A stretch of DNA of 43,631 nt from Bacteroidales bacterium UBA2800 (GTDB lineage Bacteria; Bacteroidota; Bacteroidia; Bacteroidales; Paludibacteraceae), in contig DEHM01000016.1 of the NCBI GenBank assembly GCA_002351925.1, positions 22,236 to 65,866 of the forward strand. The letters are read 5' to 3'. How positions within the stretch are numbered: position 1 is the first letter of the stretch; each line of letters starts with the position of its first letter. The position numbers and the translations under genes are program-made. The notes below the pieces were generated by a model, which saw only the letters and a list, made by a program, of their open reading frames with translations, made no database searches and was not told where the DNA came from. Positions 14,822-23,491 of the stretch are shown here, piece after piece.

Positions 14822-15436
14822 ATGACTTACGAATATTTATTGGCGGGATTGCCGGAACTGAAGGCAGGAAGTGATAGTCCGATTTCCATGGAGAAATTGG
14901 ACGAACTGCTGGATGAACAGCTGTCCGCGTCGGATAAGAAATATTTGGCACTACTTCGGGCGCCAATGGACGAAGCCACGCTGGCGGAAGGTCTCAAAGC
15001 ACACAATCGGTTCGTGCGGGAGTGGTTTGCGTTCAATCAAGACATGAACAATGTCCTCGTGGCGCAAATCTGTCGCAAGCACGGTTTTGACGTCAAGACT
15101 CAGATCGTCGGAGACGGTGAAGTCGCTGAGCAACTGCGTACGCACGCGGGCCAAAAAGACTTCGGCCTGAACGAGGTAGCAGGCGACTGGACTGAGATAC
15201 TTGCGTTAGCAGCCATCGAAGACCTGATGCAACGCGAGAAGGCGCAGGATGCTATCCGTTTTGAGTGGCTGCAAGGTCGCACGGAGTTCGATTTCTTCTC
15301 GCCGGAGATGGTGTTTGCGTATTACCTCGAAGCAGTTATGCTGCATCGGTGGAGCATTCTGACCATCGAAGAAGGCGAAAAGATCTTCCGCGAGTTAGTC
15401 GCAGATATGAAGAAAGGCGTCAAGCTTGACGCGTAA
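14822..15436 (+). CDS. DUF2764 protein of the V-ATPase operon (subunit C position)
   Basis: This is a 204-residue mostly helical soluble protein of the DUF2764 family, found in V-ATPase operons of Bacteroidota, spirochaetes and chlamydiae between E and A. It opens MTYEYLLAGLPELKAG. Because these operons lack a recognisable C (AC39-type) subunit, DUF2764 may take its place as the link between rotor and stalk; that is inference from position. It starts 34 nt after atpE, across heptamer repeats. No enzymatic motifs are seen. Confidence 0.8.
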   Translation: MTYEYLLAGLPELKAGSDSPISMEKLDELLDEQLSASDKKYLALLRAPMDEATLAEGLKAHNRFVREWFAFNQDMNNVLVAQICRKHGFDVKTQIVGDGEVAEQLRTHAGQKDFGLNEVAGDWTEILALAAIEDLMQREKAQDAIRFEWLQGRTEFDFFSPEMVFAYYLEAVMLHRWSILTIEEGEKIFRELVADMKKGVKLDA

Positions 15437-15475
15437 TTTGGTCAAATGATTAAATGGCCAAATAAATGACCAAAT
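15436..15475. repeat. Inverted repeat between DUF2764 and atpA
   Basis: ATTTGGTCA (15436-15444) and TGACCAAAT (15467-15475) form a 9-bp perfect inverted repeat with a 22-nt loop that itself contains TGGCCA. There is no T-run, so it is more likely an mRNA stability or spacer repeat than a terminator inside the operon. Confidence 0.5.
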
Positions 15476-15503
15476 TGTAAATGATAAAATCGTAAATAAC
15501 TTT

Positions 15504-17261
15504 ATGACAACAGGAAAAGTTAAAGGAATTATTGCCAACTTGGTGACTGTCGCAGTGGACGGCCCGGTTGCGCAAAACGAAATCTGTTACATCTACGTCG
15601 GTGAGACCAAGTTGATGGCGGAGGTCATCAAGGTCATCGGCGCAAATGTGTACGCGCAGGTGTTCGAGTCCACCCGTGGCCTGAAAGTGGGCAACAAAGT
15701 GGAGTTCACCGGTCACATGCTGGAAGTGACGTTGGGTCCGGGTCTGCTGAGCCGTAACTACGACGGTTTGCAGAATGACCTCGACAAACTGACGGGTGTG
15801 TTCCTCAAGCGCGGTGAGTACAACTTCCCGCTCGACGAGCAGAAGAAATGGGCATTCACGCCGATTGCTAAAGTGGGCGACAAAGTAGAAGCTGCTGCTT
15901 GGCTCGGTGAAGTGGACGAGAACCACCAGCCGCATAAGATCATGGTGCCGTTCGTGTTCGAAGGTACATACACCGTGAAGTCTATTGTGAAAGCCGGCGA
16001 GTACACGATCAACGACACAATGGCGGTATTGACCGATGCAGAGGGTGTGGACCACGAGGTGACGATGGTGCAGAAATGGCCGGTGAAGAAAGCTATCTTG
16101 GCGTACCGCGAGAAACCGCGGCCCTTCAAACTCCTCGAGACAGGTGTACGTACGATCGATACCGCCAACCCGCTCTGCGAGGGTGGTACAGGCTTTATCC
16201 CGGGTCCGTTCGGAACAGGTAAGACCGTGCTCCAGCACGCAATCTCCAAGCAAGCAGAAGCAGACATCGTGATCATCGCAGCCTGCGGTGAGCGTGCTAA
16301 CGAGGTAGTGGAGACGTTTACGGAGTTCCCAGAACTGGATGACCCGCACACGGGCCGTAAGTTGATGGAGCGTACGATCATCATCGCCAACACGTCGAAC
16401 ATGCCGGTGGCGAGCCGTGAGGCATCTGTCTATACGTCCATGACGATTGCAGAGTACTACCGTTCGATGGGTCTGCGTGTGCTGCTTATGGCCGACTCAA
16501 CATCCCGTTGGGCACAGGCGCTGCGTGAGATGTCTAACCGTCTGGAGGAACTTCCTGGTCAGGACGCTTTCCCGATGGACCTCTCCGCTATCATTGGTGC
16601 ATTCTACGCACGCGCAGGATACGTTTACCTGAATAATGGTGCAACCGGATCGGTAACGTTCCTCGGTACGGTATCTCCTGCCGGTGGTAACTTGAAGGAG
16701 CCGGTAACCGAAGGAACGAAGAAAGTAGCACGTTGTTTCTATGCCTTGGAGCAGGCACGTGCCGACCGTAAGCGTTACCCGGCAGTTAACCCGATTGACA
16801 GTTATTCGAAATATGTGGAATATCCGGAGTTTGCCGACTATATCAGCCAACTGATCGACAAAGACTGGCTGCCGATGGTCAACGACATGAAGACCTATCT
16901 GCAACGCGGTAAGGAGATCCAAGAACAGATCAACATCCTCGGTGATGATGGTGTTCCTGTTGATTACCACGAGGCGTTCTGGAAATCGGAAGTGATCGAC
17001 TTCGTGATCCTGCAGCAAGATGCGTTCGATAAGATCGATGCCGTCTGTCCGCTGGAGCGTCAGCAGTACATGCTACGCCTGGTAATGGACATCTGCAAGC
17101 ATGACTACGATTTCGATAATTTCCTCGATGTCATCGACTATTTCAAGCGTGTGATCAACCTCTGCAAGCAGATGAACTACTGCGAGTTCCACAGCAAGGA
17201 ATTTGAGGACTACCGCAAGAAACTCGATGAACTGTTGGCAGAAAAACAAATCGCGGCATGA
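15504..17261 (+). CDS. atpA: V-type ATPase catalytic subunit A
   Basis: This 585-residue catalytic subunit has the family's normal length. The P-loop GPFGTGKT spans residues 234-241 (Lys240), preceded by the A-subunit-specific insertion (about 110-200, ending PVKKAILAYREKPRP). Other signatures are AACGERANEVVETFTEFPEL (catalytic Glu in GER), MADSTSRWAQALREMSNRLEELPGQDAFP and the C-terminal helical domain. Its stop codon overlaps the start of the M6 protease gene in an ATGA (17258-17261), which implies translational coupling to a secreted protein that is not part of the ATPase. Confidence 0.97.
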   Translation: MTTGKVKGIIANLVTVAVDGPVAQNEICYIYVGETKLMAEVIKVIGANVYAQVFESTRGLKVGNKVEFTGHMLEVTLGPGLLSRNYDGLQNDLDKLTGVFLKRGEYNFPLDEQKKWAFTPIAKVGDKVEAAAWLGEVDENHQPHKIMVPFVFEGTYTVKSIVKAGEYTINDTMAVLTDAEGVDHEVTMVQKWPVKKAILAYREKPRPFKLLETGVRTIDTANPLCEGGTGFIPGPFGTGKTVLQHAISKQAEADIVIIAACGERANEVVETFTEFPELDDPHTGRKLMERTIIIANTSNMPVASREASVYTSMTIAEYYRSMGLRVLLMADSTSRWAQALREMSNRLEELPGQDAFPMDLSAIIGAFYARAGYVYLNNGATGSVTFLGTVSPAGGNLKEPVTEGTKKVARCFYALEQARADRKRYPAVNPIDSYSKYVEYPEFADYISQLIDKDWLPMVNDMKTYLQRGKEIQEQINILGDDGVPVDYHEAFWKSEVIDFVILQQDAFDKIDAVCPLERQQYMLRLVMDICKHDYDFDNFLDVIDYFKRVINLCKQMNYCEFHSKEFEDYRKKLDELLAEKQIAA

Positions 17262-19555
17262 GAAAATTAGGATTCATAGTATCCTTGTTCGTGTGTGCAA
17301 GCTTGGCGTTCGCTTCGTCCAACGGAGGTGTGCGTCACTTGCAGCCGAATCGTGTGCCCGTTATCCTGGCTAACTATACCGACGTGACGTTCAAAAACAC
17401 CGATTATTCCGAGTATATCTCGTCTCTGCAGCAGTATTGGTCGGACAACTCGTTTGGCCAGTACACACCCGCCTTCGAGATTGTTGGAACGGTGAGTCTG
17501 CCTAACACACGCCGTTATTATGGTCAGAACGACGAAGATGGCGATGATATGCGTGCGGCGCAGATGATGGCAGACGCATGTAATGCTGCGGAGAACATGG
17601 CGGATTTCACCCGGTATGACCAAGATGGTGACGGACGCATTGATGCCGTAGTGGTGATCTATGCGGGGGAAGGCGAGAAACAAGACTATTTGCCGGACGC
17701 CGTGTGGGAATTTACGGACGATCTTGAAACCACGTGGGAACTGGACTATCTGGTTCAACTGGATGGTAAAACCGTAGCAGCTTGTTGTGCTGTACCGGAA
17801 CTGCAAAGCGCTAACAAACGTGACGGTATCGGTACGTTGATTCACGAGTTTGCGCATATTCTCGGCTTGCCGAACCTCTGTACAACCGATGGAGGCATCC
17901 AGAAGACTTTGGGCAATTGGGATGTAATGGATTATGGCTGTTACAATAATGAGTCGCGCACACCTGCGAGCCTGAGCGCGTACGAACGCTTCTACCTGGG
18001 ATGGGTAGAACCCATCTTGCTCAATGACCCGATGAACGTGCGTCTGCGTGATTTCAATACGACGGGTGATTGTGCAATCATTACCGCTTCCGGACAGTCG
18101 AACCTGAGTGGTATAAGTCCTGACCCACGTGAGTTCTATATCCTGGAAAATCGCCAACAAAGCGGCTGGGATCAGTACTTGCCGGGACATGGCTTGATGC
18201 TGACAAAGATTGACTATGTGAAGAATAAATGGGAATCCGATGAGGTCAATAATGTGGAGAACCACCCGTGCGTGGATCTGATAGAAGCCGATGGGAAGAG
18301 GCCGAAATACAAGGCAGATAACCTGACAAACGGTTATTTCGGCAAACAAAGCGACTTGTTCCCTGCAGGCGCGACGGCTAAGAACATGTTCAGCAATAAG
18401 ATGTATTTCGAGAACGTGACTGAACAGAATGGCATTATCCGTTTCGACTTCAACGGAGGAGTCAACCGTTGTGAGGTAACTTTCTATGCTGGAACCAACG
18501 GAACTTGCGCAACGGCATCGCTCAACGAAACCGGCAAAGGTGCAGGCGTCGTACTTCCTAACGTCACCCCCCGAAACGGCTATACCTTCTTAGGCTGGGC
18601 AACGCGTAAGAGTTCGATGACACCCGATGCCGGAAAGGCCGGTGACCGATTCTATCCGATGAGCGACTGTACGGTCTATGCACTCTATCGCAACGAGACA
18701 CGCGTCGATGTGCTTTATAGTCTCAAAGGAGTGGAGTGGAACAGCGGTGCTACCTACTATGCCAACCGCAATCAAGCCTTCGATGTCTCTTTCAAAGCCA
18801 AAGAAGGCTACTTGACGCCTGCCGGCGGTACATGCCAAGTGCGTGTAGTGTGCGGCAATCGTCCGATGAACAACTATGCGTTCGAAGGCGATTCGCTCAT
18901 TGTACGCTTCGAGGCTACCGACGTGACGGATAATATCTATATTACGATCGTCAACGTCCGCGAGCAGAAAGAAGATGGGTGCGATGATTATAGCCACACA
19001 TTTACATCTCCCTGCTATGCCGGTTCTGAACAGAATTTATCTGGCTACTATTGGAATGTAACCATTGCAGATGACACTAAAATTGGACACAACGAGTCAC
19101 TAGGCGCAATCTTCGGTTCCGGTTCCTATCCGGCAGGCAAAGTGAGCCTTTACACCGAAGAGACCTTCGGTTGTGCCGTAGCATCGGTTCGGGTCAAGTC
19201 TGCCACTGGCTCTAACGGCGACGGCGTACTCCGTGTGTTTGTAGCCGGCAACCAGGTTGGAGAGACCGAATATCTCGGTACTTCGCTGCAGGAATATACG
19301 TTCGACGTAGAAAACCCGCAGTCCGGAGCTGTTGAGGTACGCTTGGAGAACACGCAGAAAGCGATGTATCTCAAGCAGATAACTATCGACTTCGTTAAAC
19401 TGGAAGATCCGGAATCGACGGAAGACATCGAAACCATCAACACCCTGCCGGAAACCTTCAACGGACAAAAGATCCTATTCAACGGCAGATTGTACATTCT
19501 CTATAATGGCAACTATTACAACATTTTAGGATTTAAAGTAACGAGTAATATATAA
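17258..19555 (+). CDS. Secreted M6-family metalloprotease inserted in the V-ATPase operon
   Basis: This 765-residue exported protease lies between atpA and atpB. A signal peptide (about residues 1-20) is followed by an M6-type catalytic domain: a Ca2+-binding-like DQDGDGRID (121-129) and the zinc motif HEFAHILGLPN (196-206). The usual M6 form ends LPD; here the position is Asn206, which may alter the third zinc site. A Listeria-Bacteroides (InlB_B-type) repeat with GYTFLGWATRK is near 435-450, then a jelly-roll-like region, then a short C-terminal module (KILFNGRLYILYNG, YNILG) shared with two other secreted proteins in the window and resembling type IX sorting tails. The start overlaps the atpA stop. 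It is followed by the structured segment 19556-19697. Confidence 0.85.
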   Translation: MRKLGFIVSLFVCASLAFASSNGGVRHLQPNRVPVILANYTDVTFKNTDYSEYISSLQQYWSDNSFGQYTPAFEIVGTVSLPNTRRYYGQNDEDGDDMRAAQMMADACNAAENMADFTRYDQDGDGRIDAVVVIYAGEGEKQDYLPDAVWEFTDDLETTWELDYLVQLDGKTVAACCAVPELQSANKRDGIGTLIHEFAHILGLPNLCTTDGGIQKTLGNWDVMDYGCYNNESRTPASLSAYERFYLGWVEPILLNDPMNVRLRDFNTTGDCAIITASGQSNLSGISPDPREFYILENRQQSGWDQYLPGHGLMLTKIDYVKNKWESDEVNNVENHPCVDLIEADGKRPKYKADNLTNGYFGKQSDLFPAGATAKNMFSNKMYFENVTEQNGIIRFDFNGGVNRCEVTFYAGTNGTCATASLNETGKGAGVVLPNVTPRNGYTFLGWATRKSSMTPDAGKAGDRFYPMSDCTVYALYRNETRVDVLYSLKGVEWNSGATYYANRNQAFDVSFKAKEGYLTPAGGTCQVRVVCGNRPMNNYAFEGDSLIVRFEATDVTDNIYITIVNVREQKEDGCDDYSHTFTSPCYAGSEQNLSGYYWNVTIADDTKIGHNESLGAIFGSGSYPAGKVSLYTEETFGCAVASVRVKSATGSNGDGVLRVFVAGNQVGETEYLGTSLQEYTFDVENPQSGAVEVRLENTQKAMYLKQITIDFVKLEDPESTEDIETINTLPETFNGQKILFNGRLYILYNGNYYNILGFKVTSNI

Positions 19556-19697
19556 CAATTAAAAACCTCTTGAACTAAGAGGGTTCCCCCTCGGGAGGAC
19601 TGCTAACGAAGTGATAGTCCGACCGAAGAGCGGGAACATGGCGAGGATTCATATGAGCGACTCTGTCGCGAATCGTATCGAGCCATAGTTCACGCGA
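19556..19697 (+). ncRNA. Highly structured leader before atpB with a 16-codon mini-ORF
   Basis: These 142 nt fold extensively. CCTCTT/AAGAGG (19566-19571/19577-19582) and GGACT/AGTCC (19597-19601/19616-19620) are local hairpins. GTTCCC (19583-19588) can pair with GGGAAC (19632-19637). GCGAC/GTCGC (19657-19661/19665-19669), with GATTC/GAATC outside it, forms a long hairpin. GAACATGGC (19634-19642) can instead pair with GCCATAGTTC (19682-19691), leaving one A bulged. GCCAT can also pair with ATGGC at the atpB start (19698-19702). These pairings are partly exclusive, as in a regulatory switch. A mini-ORF (ATG 19638, TAG 19686-19688) covers the main hairpin. I do not recognise a known class; a cis-regulator of atpB translation or a processed small RNA are the options. 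Confidence 0.55.
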
Positions 19698-21026
19698 ATG
19701 GCTAAAGCATTTCAAAAAATCTACACGCAGATCACTGCTATCACCAAGGCTACCTGTTCCCTCAAGGCCGAAGGAGTAGGTAATGACGAATTGGCAATGG
19801 TGAATGGCAAACTGGCGCAGGTAGTAAAAATCATTGGTGATGAAGTGACGCTTCAGGTGTTCCAGGGAACCGAAGGTATCCCTACCAATGCCGAAGTTGT
19901 CTTCCTCGGTAAGTCGCCTTCACTCAAGGTTAGCGATCAACTGGCAGGCCGTTTCTTCAATGCCTACGGCGACCCGATCGATGGCGGTCCAGCTATCGAA
20001 GGCAAAGAGGTGGAGATTGGTGGTCCTTCGGTGAACCCCGTTCGTCGTAAACAACCGTCGGAGCTCATCGCAACCGGTATCGCCGGTATCGACTTGAACA
20101 ACACGTTGGTATCCGGTCAGAAGATTCCGTTCTTTGCGGATCCGGACCAACCGTACAACCAAGTCATGGCCAACGTGGCGCTGCGTGCCGAGGCAGACAA
20201 GATCATCCTCGGCGGTATGGGTCTGACCAACGATGACTACCTCTACTTCAAGAACGTGTTCACCAACGCCGGTGTGCTCGACCACATCATCTCGTTCGTC
20301 AACACCACCGAGAACCCGCCGGTAGAGCGACTCCTGATCCCCGATATGGCGCTGACAGCGGCTGAGTATTTCGCGGTGGAGAAACACGAGAAAGTGCTCG
20401 TCCTCCTCACCGATATGACGCTGTACGCAGACGCGTTGGCAATCGTCTCCAACCGTATGGATCAGATTCCATCCAAAGACTCTATGCCGGGTTCGCTCTA
20501 TTCGGATCTCGCAAAGATCTACGAGAAGGCCGTTCAGTTCCCGGAGCAGGCAGGTGGCGGTTCGATCACCATCATCGCCGTGACGACCCTGTCCGGTGGT
20601 GACATCACCCACGCTATCCCGGATAACACGGGTTATATCACCGAGGGTCAGTTGTACCTGCGTCGTGACTCCGAGATCGGTAAGGTCATCGTCGATCCGT
20701 TCCGCTCGTTGTCTCGTCTAAAACAACTTGTTGCCGGCAAGAAGACGCGCGAAGATCATCCGCAAGTGATGAACGCCGCTGTTCGTCTGTATGCCGACGC
20801 AGCAAACGCAAAGACCAAGAAAGAGAATGGTTTCGATTTGACGGACTACGACTTGCGTTGTCTCGATTTCGCACGCGACTACAGCCGCGAGATCTTGGCT
20901 ATCGACGTGAACATCAACACCGTTCAGATGCTCGATATCGCATGGCAACTCTTCGGTAAGTATTTCAAACCGGAAGAGGTGAACATCAAAGCCGCTCTCG
21001 TAGAAAAGTACTGGCCTGCGAAATGA
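19698..21026 (+). CDS. atpB: V-type ATPase regulatory subunit B
   Basis: This 442-residue non-catalytic nucleotide-binding subunit alternates with A in the head. Family blocks include GRFFNAYGDPIDGGP, NPVRRKQPSELIATGIAGID, FVNTTENPPVERLLIPDMALTAAEYFA, VLVLLTDMTLYADAL and MPGSLYSDLAKIYEKA. The P-loop is degenerate, as expected for B. The ATG at 19698 has no clear Shine-Dalgarno and lies 9 nt after the mini-ORF stop in the structured leader. The first 15 bases (ATGGCTAAAGCATTT) are identical to those of fabD at 23962, probably by chance. Confidence 0.96.
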   Translation: MAKAFQKIYTQITAITKATCSLKAEGVGNDELAMVNGKLAQVVKIIGDEVTLQVFQGTEGIPTNAEVVFLGKSPSLKVSDQLAGRFFNAYGDPIDGGPAIEGKEVEIGGPSVNPVRRKQPSELIATGIAGIDLNNTLVSGQKIPFFADPDQPYNQVMANVALRAEADKIILGGMGLTNDDYLYFKNVFTNAGVLDHIISFVNTTENPPVERLLIPDMALTAAEYFAVEKHEKVLVLLTDMTLYADALAIVSNRMDQIPSKDSMPGSLYSDLAKIYEKAVQFPEQAGGGSITIIAVTTLSGGDITHAIPDNTGYITEGQLYLRRDSEIGKVIVDPFRSLSRLKQLVAGKKTREDHPQVMNAAVRLYADAANAKTKKENGFDLTDYDLRCLDFARDYSREILAIDVNINTVQMLDIAWQLFGKYFKPEEVNIKAALVEKYWPAK

Positions 21027-21059
21027 GAAAATAAGAAAATGAGAAAATAAAAAAATAGC

Positions 21060-21704
21060 ATGGCTATTTCTTATCAATTTAACAAAACATCGTTGCAGAG
21101 TCTGGAGAAGGACTTGAAGATGCGGCAACGAACGCTTCCTACGCTGCAAAGCAAGGAAACGGCACTTCGTCTGGAGGTTAAGAAAGCCAAGAAAGAACTG
21201 GCAGACCTCGACGAAGAAGTGAACCGCCGTATCAAGGACTACGATCAGATGATTGCGCTTTGGGGAGAGTTTGACACGAGCCTCATCCACGTGGACGACG
21301 TACGCATGTCTATCAAAAAGATTGCGGGCGTACGCGTACCTGTGCTCGATGAGGTTGTCTATTCTACCAAAGAGTTCTCGCTCTTCTCCAGCCCGAAATG
21401 GTTTGCAGATGGTTTTGAGCAACTCAAAACAATCGCCGATGTAGGTATCCGCCAGGAGTTCGTACGCCGCAAAGTGGATTTGCTTGAGTATGCGCGTAAG
21501 AAAACGACGCAGAAAGTGAACCTCTTTGAGAAAGTGCAAATACCCGGTTATCAAGATGCTATCCGTAAGATCAAACGCTTTATGGAAGACGAGGAGAACC
21601 TCAACAAATCGAGTCAGAAGATTGTAAAATCCAAGAAAGAGAAGGTGACGGTTGTCCCCGATGAAACGGGGAAAACCCTAGACGGAAAGGGGGCGAAGCT
21701 ATGA
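21060..21704 (+). CDS. atpD: V-type ATPase subunit D (central rotor shaft)
   Basis: This 214-residue central-stalk subunit turns inside the A3B3 head. It is predicted as long antiparallel coiled coils: N-terminal helix about 5-60 (FNKTSLQSLEKDLKMRQRTL) and C-terminal helix about 135-190 (RRKVDLLEYARKKTTQKVNLFEK), flanking a short globular part. The closing VNLFEKVQIPGYQDAIRKIKRFMEDEENLNKS block is diagnostic. Its TGA overlaps the atpI ATG (ATGA at 21701-21704). The spacer before it is an A-rich repeat of GAGAAAATAA type. Confidence 0.93.
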   Translation: MAISYQFNKTSLQSLEKDLKMRQRTLPTLQSKETALRLEVKKAKKELADLDEEVNRRIKDYDQMIALWGEFDTSLIHVDDVRMSIKKIAGVRVPVLDEVVYSTKEFSLFSSPKWFADGFEQLKTIADVGIRQEFVRRKVDLLEYARKKTTQKVNLFEKVQIPGYQDAIRKIKRFMEDEENLNKSSQKIVKSKKEKVTVVPDETGKTLDGKGAKL

Positions 21705-23452
21705 TTACACAAATGAAAAAATATACCTTCCTGGTATTCCATCGTGACTACGAGCCTTTCTTGGAGCAACTTCGTGAGCTCGGAGTGGTACATATCACGC
21801 AGAAAGCGGCCGGTCTCATCGAAGATGACGCCGCTCTGCAAGCAGCCCTTCAGCACGAAGATGAACTGCGTCGCCTGCTCAAACAAGGAGCGCCGGATCA
21901 ACTGATTGCGGAGCGCGCAGATGTTGAGCAACGTATCGCAGATGCCCACAATGCCGCACAAAAAGCGGCTGTATGGGGCGAGTTCGATGCTGCACGTATC
22001 CAATCCCTCAAAGAAGCAGGCTATACCTTGCATTTCTATGAGTGTCCGACCAAGGCTTTCCAGGAAGAGTGGGGGATTAAGGTGAACGAAGCAGGCGGTA
22101 AGACGTATTTCGTGCAAGTGGGCGAAGGTCTCGATTTGAGTGACACTAACGCTAACGAAATCGCCGTTCCCGAGAAGTCAGCGGCAGCTTGGCTGCAAGA
22201 AGTAGAGCACCTCAAAGGCCTGCTCGCTGCAGCCAACGCCCGTATCGAAGCTTGGCAACTCGCTAATATCGAGGATATTAAGTCACAACTCGTGGAAGCG
22301 CGTCAGCAGATTGATTGGCAGAAAGTGAACCTCTCTACCGACAAACTCGCAGAAGGTGCGCTCTGTCTCTTCGAGGGTTTCTGTCCGATTGACAAAGAGC
22401 CGGAGCTGAACGCTATGTTGGCCGAGTCTCAAGTCTATTACGAGGAGACAACGCCGACCAAAGAAGACAATACGCCGATAGAACTGAAGAATAACTTCTA
22501 TACGCGGCTCTTTGAACCGATCACGCGTCTCTATTCGCTGCCCAACTATGCAGAATTAGACCCGACGCCGTTCTTTGCGCCGTTCTTCATGCTCTTCTTC
22601 GGGCTTTGTTTGGGAGATGGAGGCTATGGTCTCGTCATCCTTTTGGCAGGTCTCGCAGTCATCTTCAAGGCTCCGAAACTCAAAGAGTGGGGTTGGCTTG
22701 GCGTGTTCATGGGCTTTACGACCATGGTCGTTGGTATTCTGACCGGCATGTTCTTCGGTATCAACTTGGAAGAGGTGGCCGTATTGGCGCCTATCAAACA
22801 GTATTTCATTACCGAGACGAATGCCACCGTGCATGTCATGGGCGGTTCGTACCACCCGATGATGGTATTTGCTATCCTGATAGGTGTCTTCCAGATCCTG
22901 TTTGCGATGGGCTTCAAGGTAGTGAAAATTACGCTCCGCGATGGTTTCAAGTATGCAGCATATGACTGCGCTTGGCTCGTTGCTTTAGTGACGCTCATTG
23001 TATGGGCTATCTTTGCCGGTTCGCTCTCGACCATCGGATTATATAGCATTTATGCTATATTGGGTCTCTGTGCTATGTTCATCATGTTCTACAGCAACCC
23101 CGACCGCAAAGTGCTGTTACTCAATATCGGCGGTGGCCTGTGGGGTACGTATAACATGGTCAGCGGACTCTTGGGTGACATCCTCAGCTATATCCGTTTG
23201 TTTGCCCTCGGTTTGGCCGGCGGTATCCTCGGAAACGTGTTCAACGCCTTGGCTTTGCAGGCCGGTGGAGCGTGTCCTTCATGGATTGGATGGCTACCGA
23301 CCTTGCTGATCTTGGTATTCGGCCACTCGCTGAACTTCGCCCTCTGTTTGATCTCCTCGGTTGTTCACCCGATGCGTTTGACCTTCGTGGAGTTCTACAA
23401 GAATGCCGGTTTCGAAGGTGGCGGGAAAGAGTACAAACCCTTCAAGAAATAA
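21701..23452 (+). CDS. atpI: V-type ATPase subunit I (membrane stator, a-subunit homologue)
   Basis: This 583-residue membrane subunit forms the ion half-channels against the c-ring. The N-terminal half (about 1-275) is cytosolic and coiled-coil rich, and the C-terminal half has about seven membrane segments. Motifs seen are FFAPFFMLFFGLCLGDGGYGLV, the loop GLLGDILSYIRLFALGLAGG with the essential Arg (YIR), and FGHSLNFALCLISSVVHPMRLTFVEFYKNAGFEGGGKEYKPF at the end. The start is taken at the ATGA overlap with atpD; an in-frame ATG four codons later (21713) is an alternative. Confidence 0.94.
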   Translation: MITQMKKYTFLVFHRDYEPFLEQLRELGVVHITQKAAGLIEDDAALQAALQHEDELRRLLKQGAPDQLIAERADVEQRIADAHNAAQKAAVWGEFDAARIQSLKEAGYTLHFYECPTKAFQEEWGIKVNEAGGKTYFVQVGEGLDLSDTNANEIAVPEKSAAAWLQEVEHLKGLLAAANARIEAWQLANIEDIKSQLVEARQQIDWQKVNLSTDKLAEGALCLFEGFCPIDKEPELNAMLAESQVYYEETTPTKEDNTPIELKNNFYTRLFEPITRLYSLPNYAELDPTPFFAPFFMLFFGLCLGDGGYGLVILLAGLAVIFKAPKLKEWGWLGVFMGFTTMVVGILTGMFFGINLEEVAVLAPIKQYFITETNATVHVMGGSYHPMMVFAILIGVFQILFAMGFKVVKITLRDGFKYAAYDCAWLVALVTLIVWAIFAGSLSTIGLYSIYAILGLCAMFIMFYSNPDRKVLLLNIGGGLWGTYNMVSGLLGDILSYIRLFALGLAGGILGNVFNALALQAGGACPSWIGWLPTLLILVFGHSLNFALCLISSVVHPMRLTFVEFYKNAGFEGGGKEYKPFKK

Positions 23453-23491
23453 AAGTATAATCTAATAAATTAAAATAAAAAAATTACTATT

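Noticed and set aside
19583..19691. Group I intron core (GGACT...ATAGTCC looks like P7) or an HDV-like ribozyme (end ...CGAATGGC)
   Set aside because: Only 14 nt lie between the two P7-like strands, so P3 and P8 cannot fit. I could not build the double pseudoknot of an HDV ribozyme. The segment is kept as an unclassified structured RNA.
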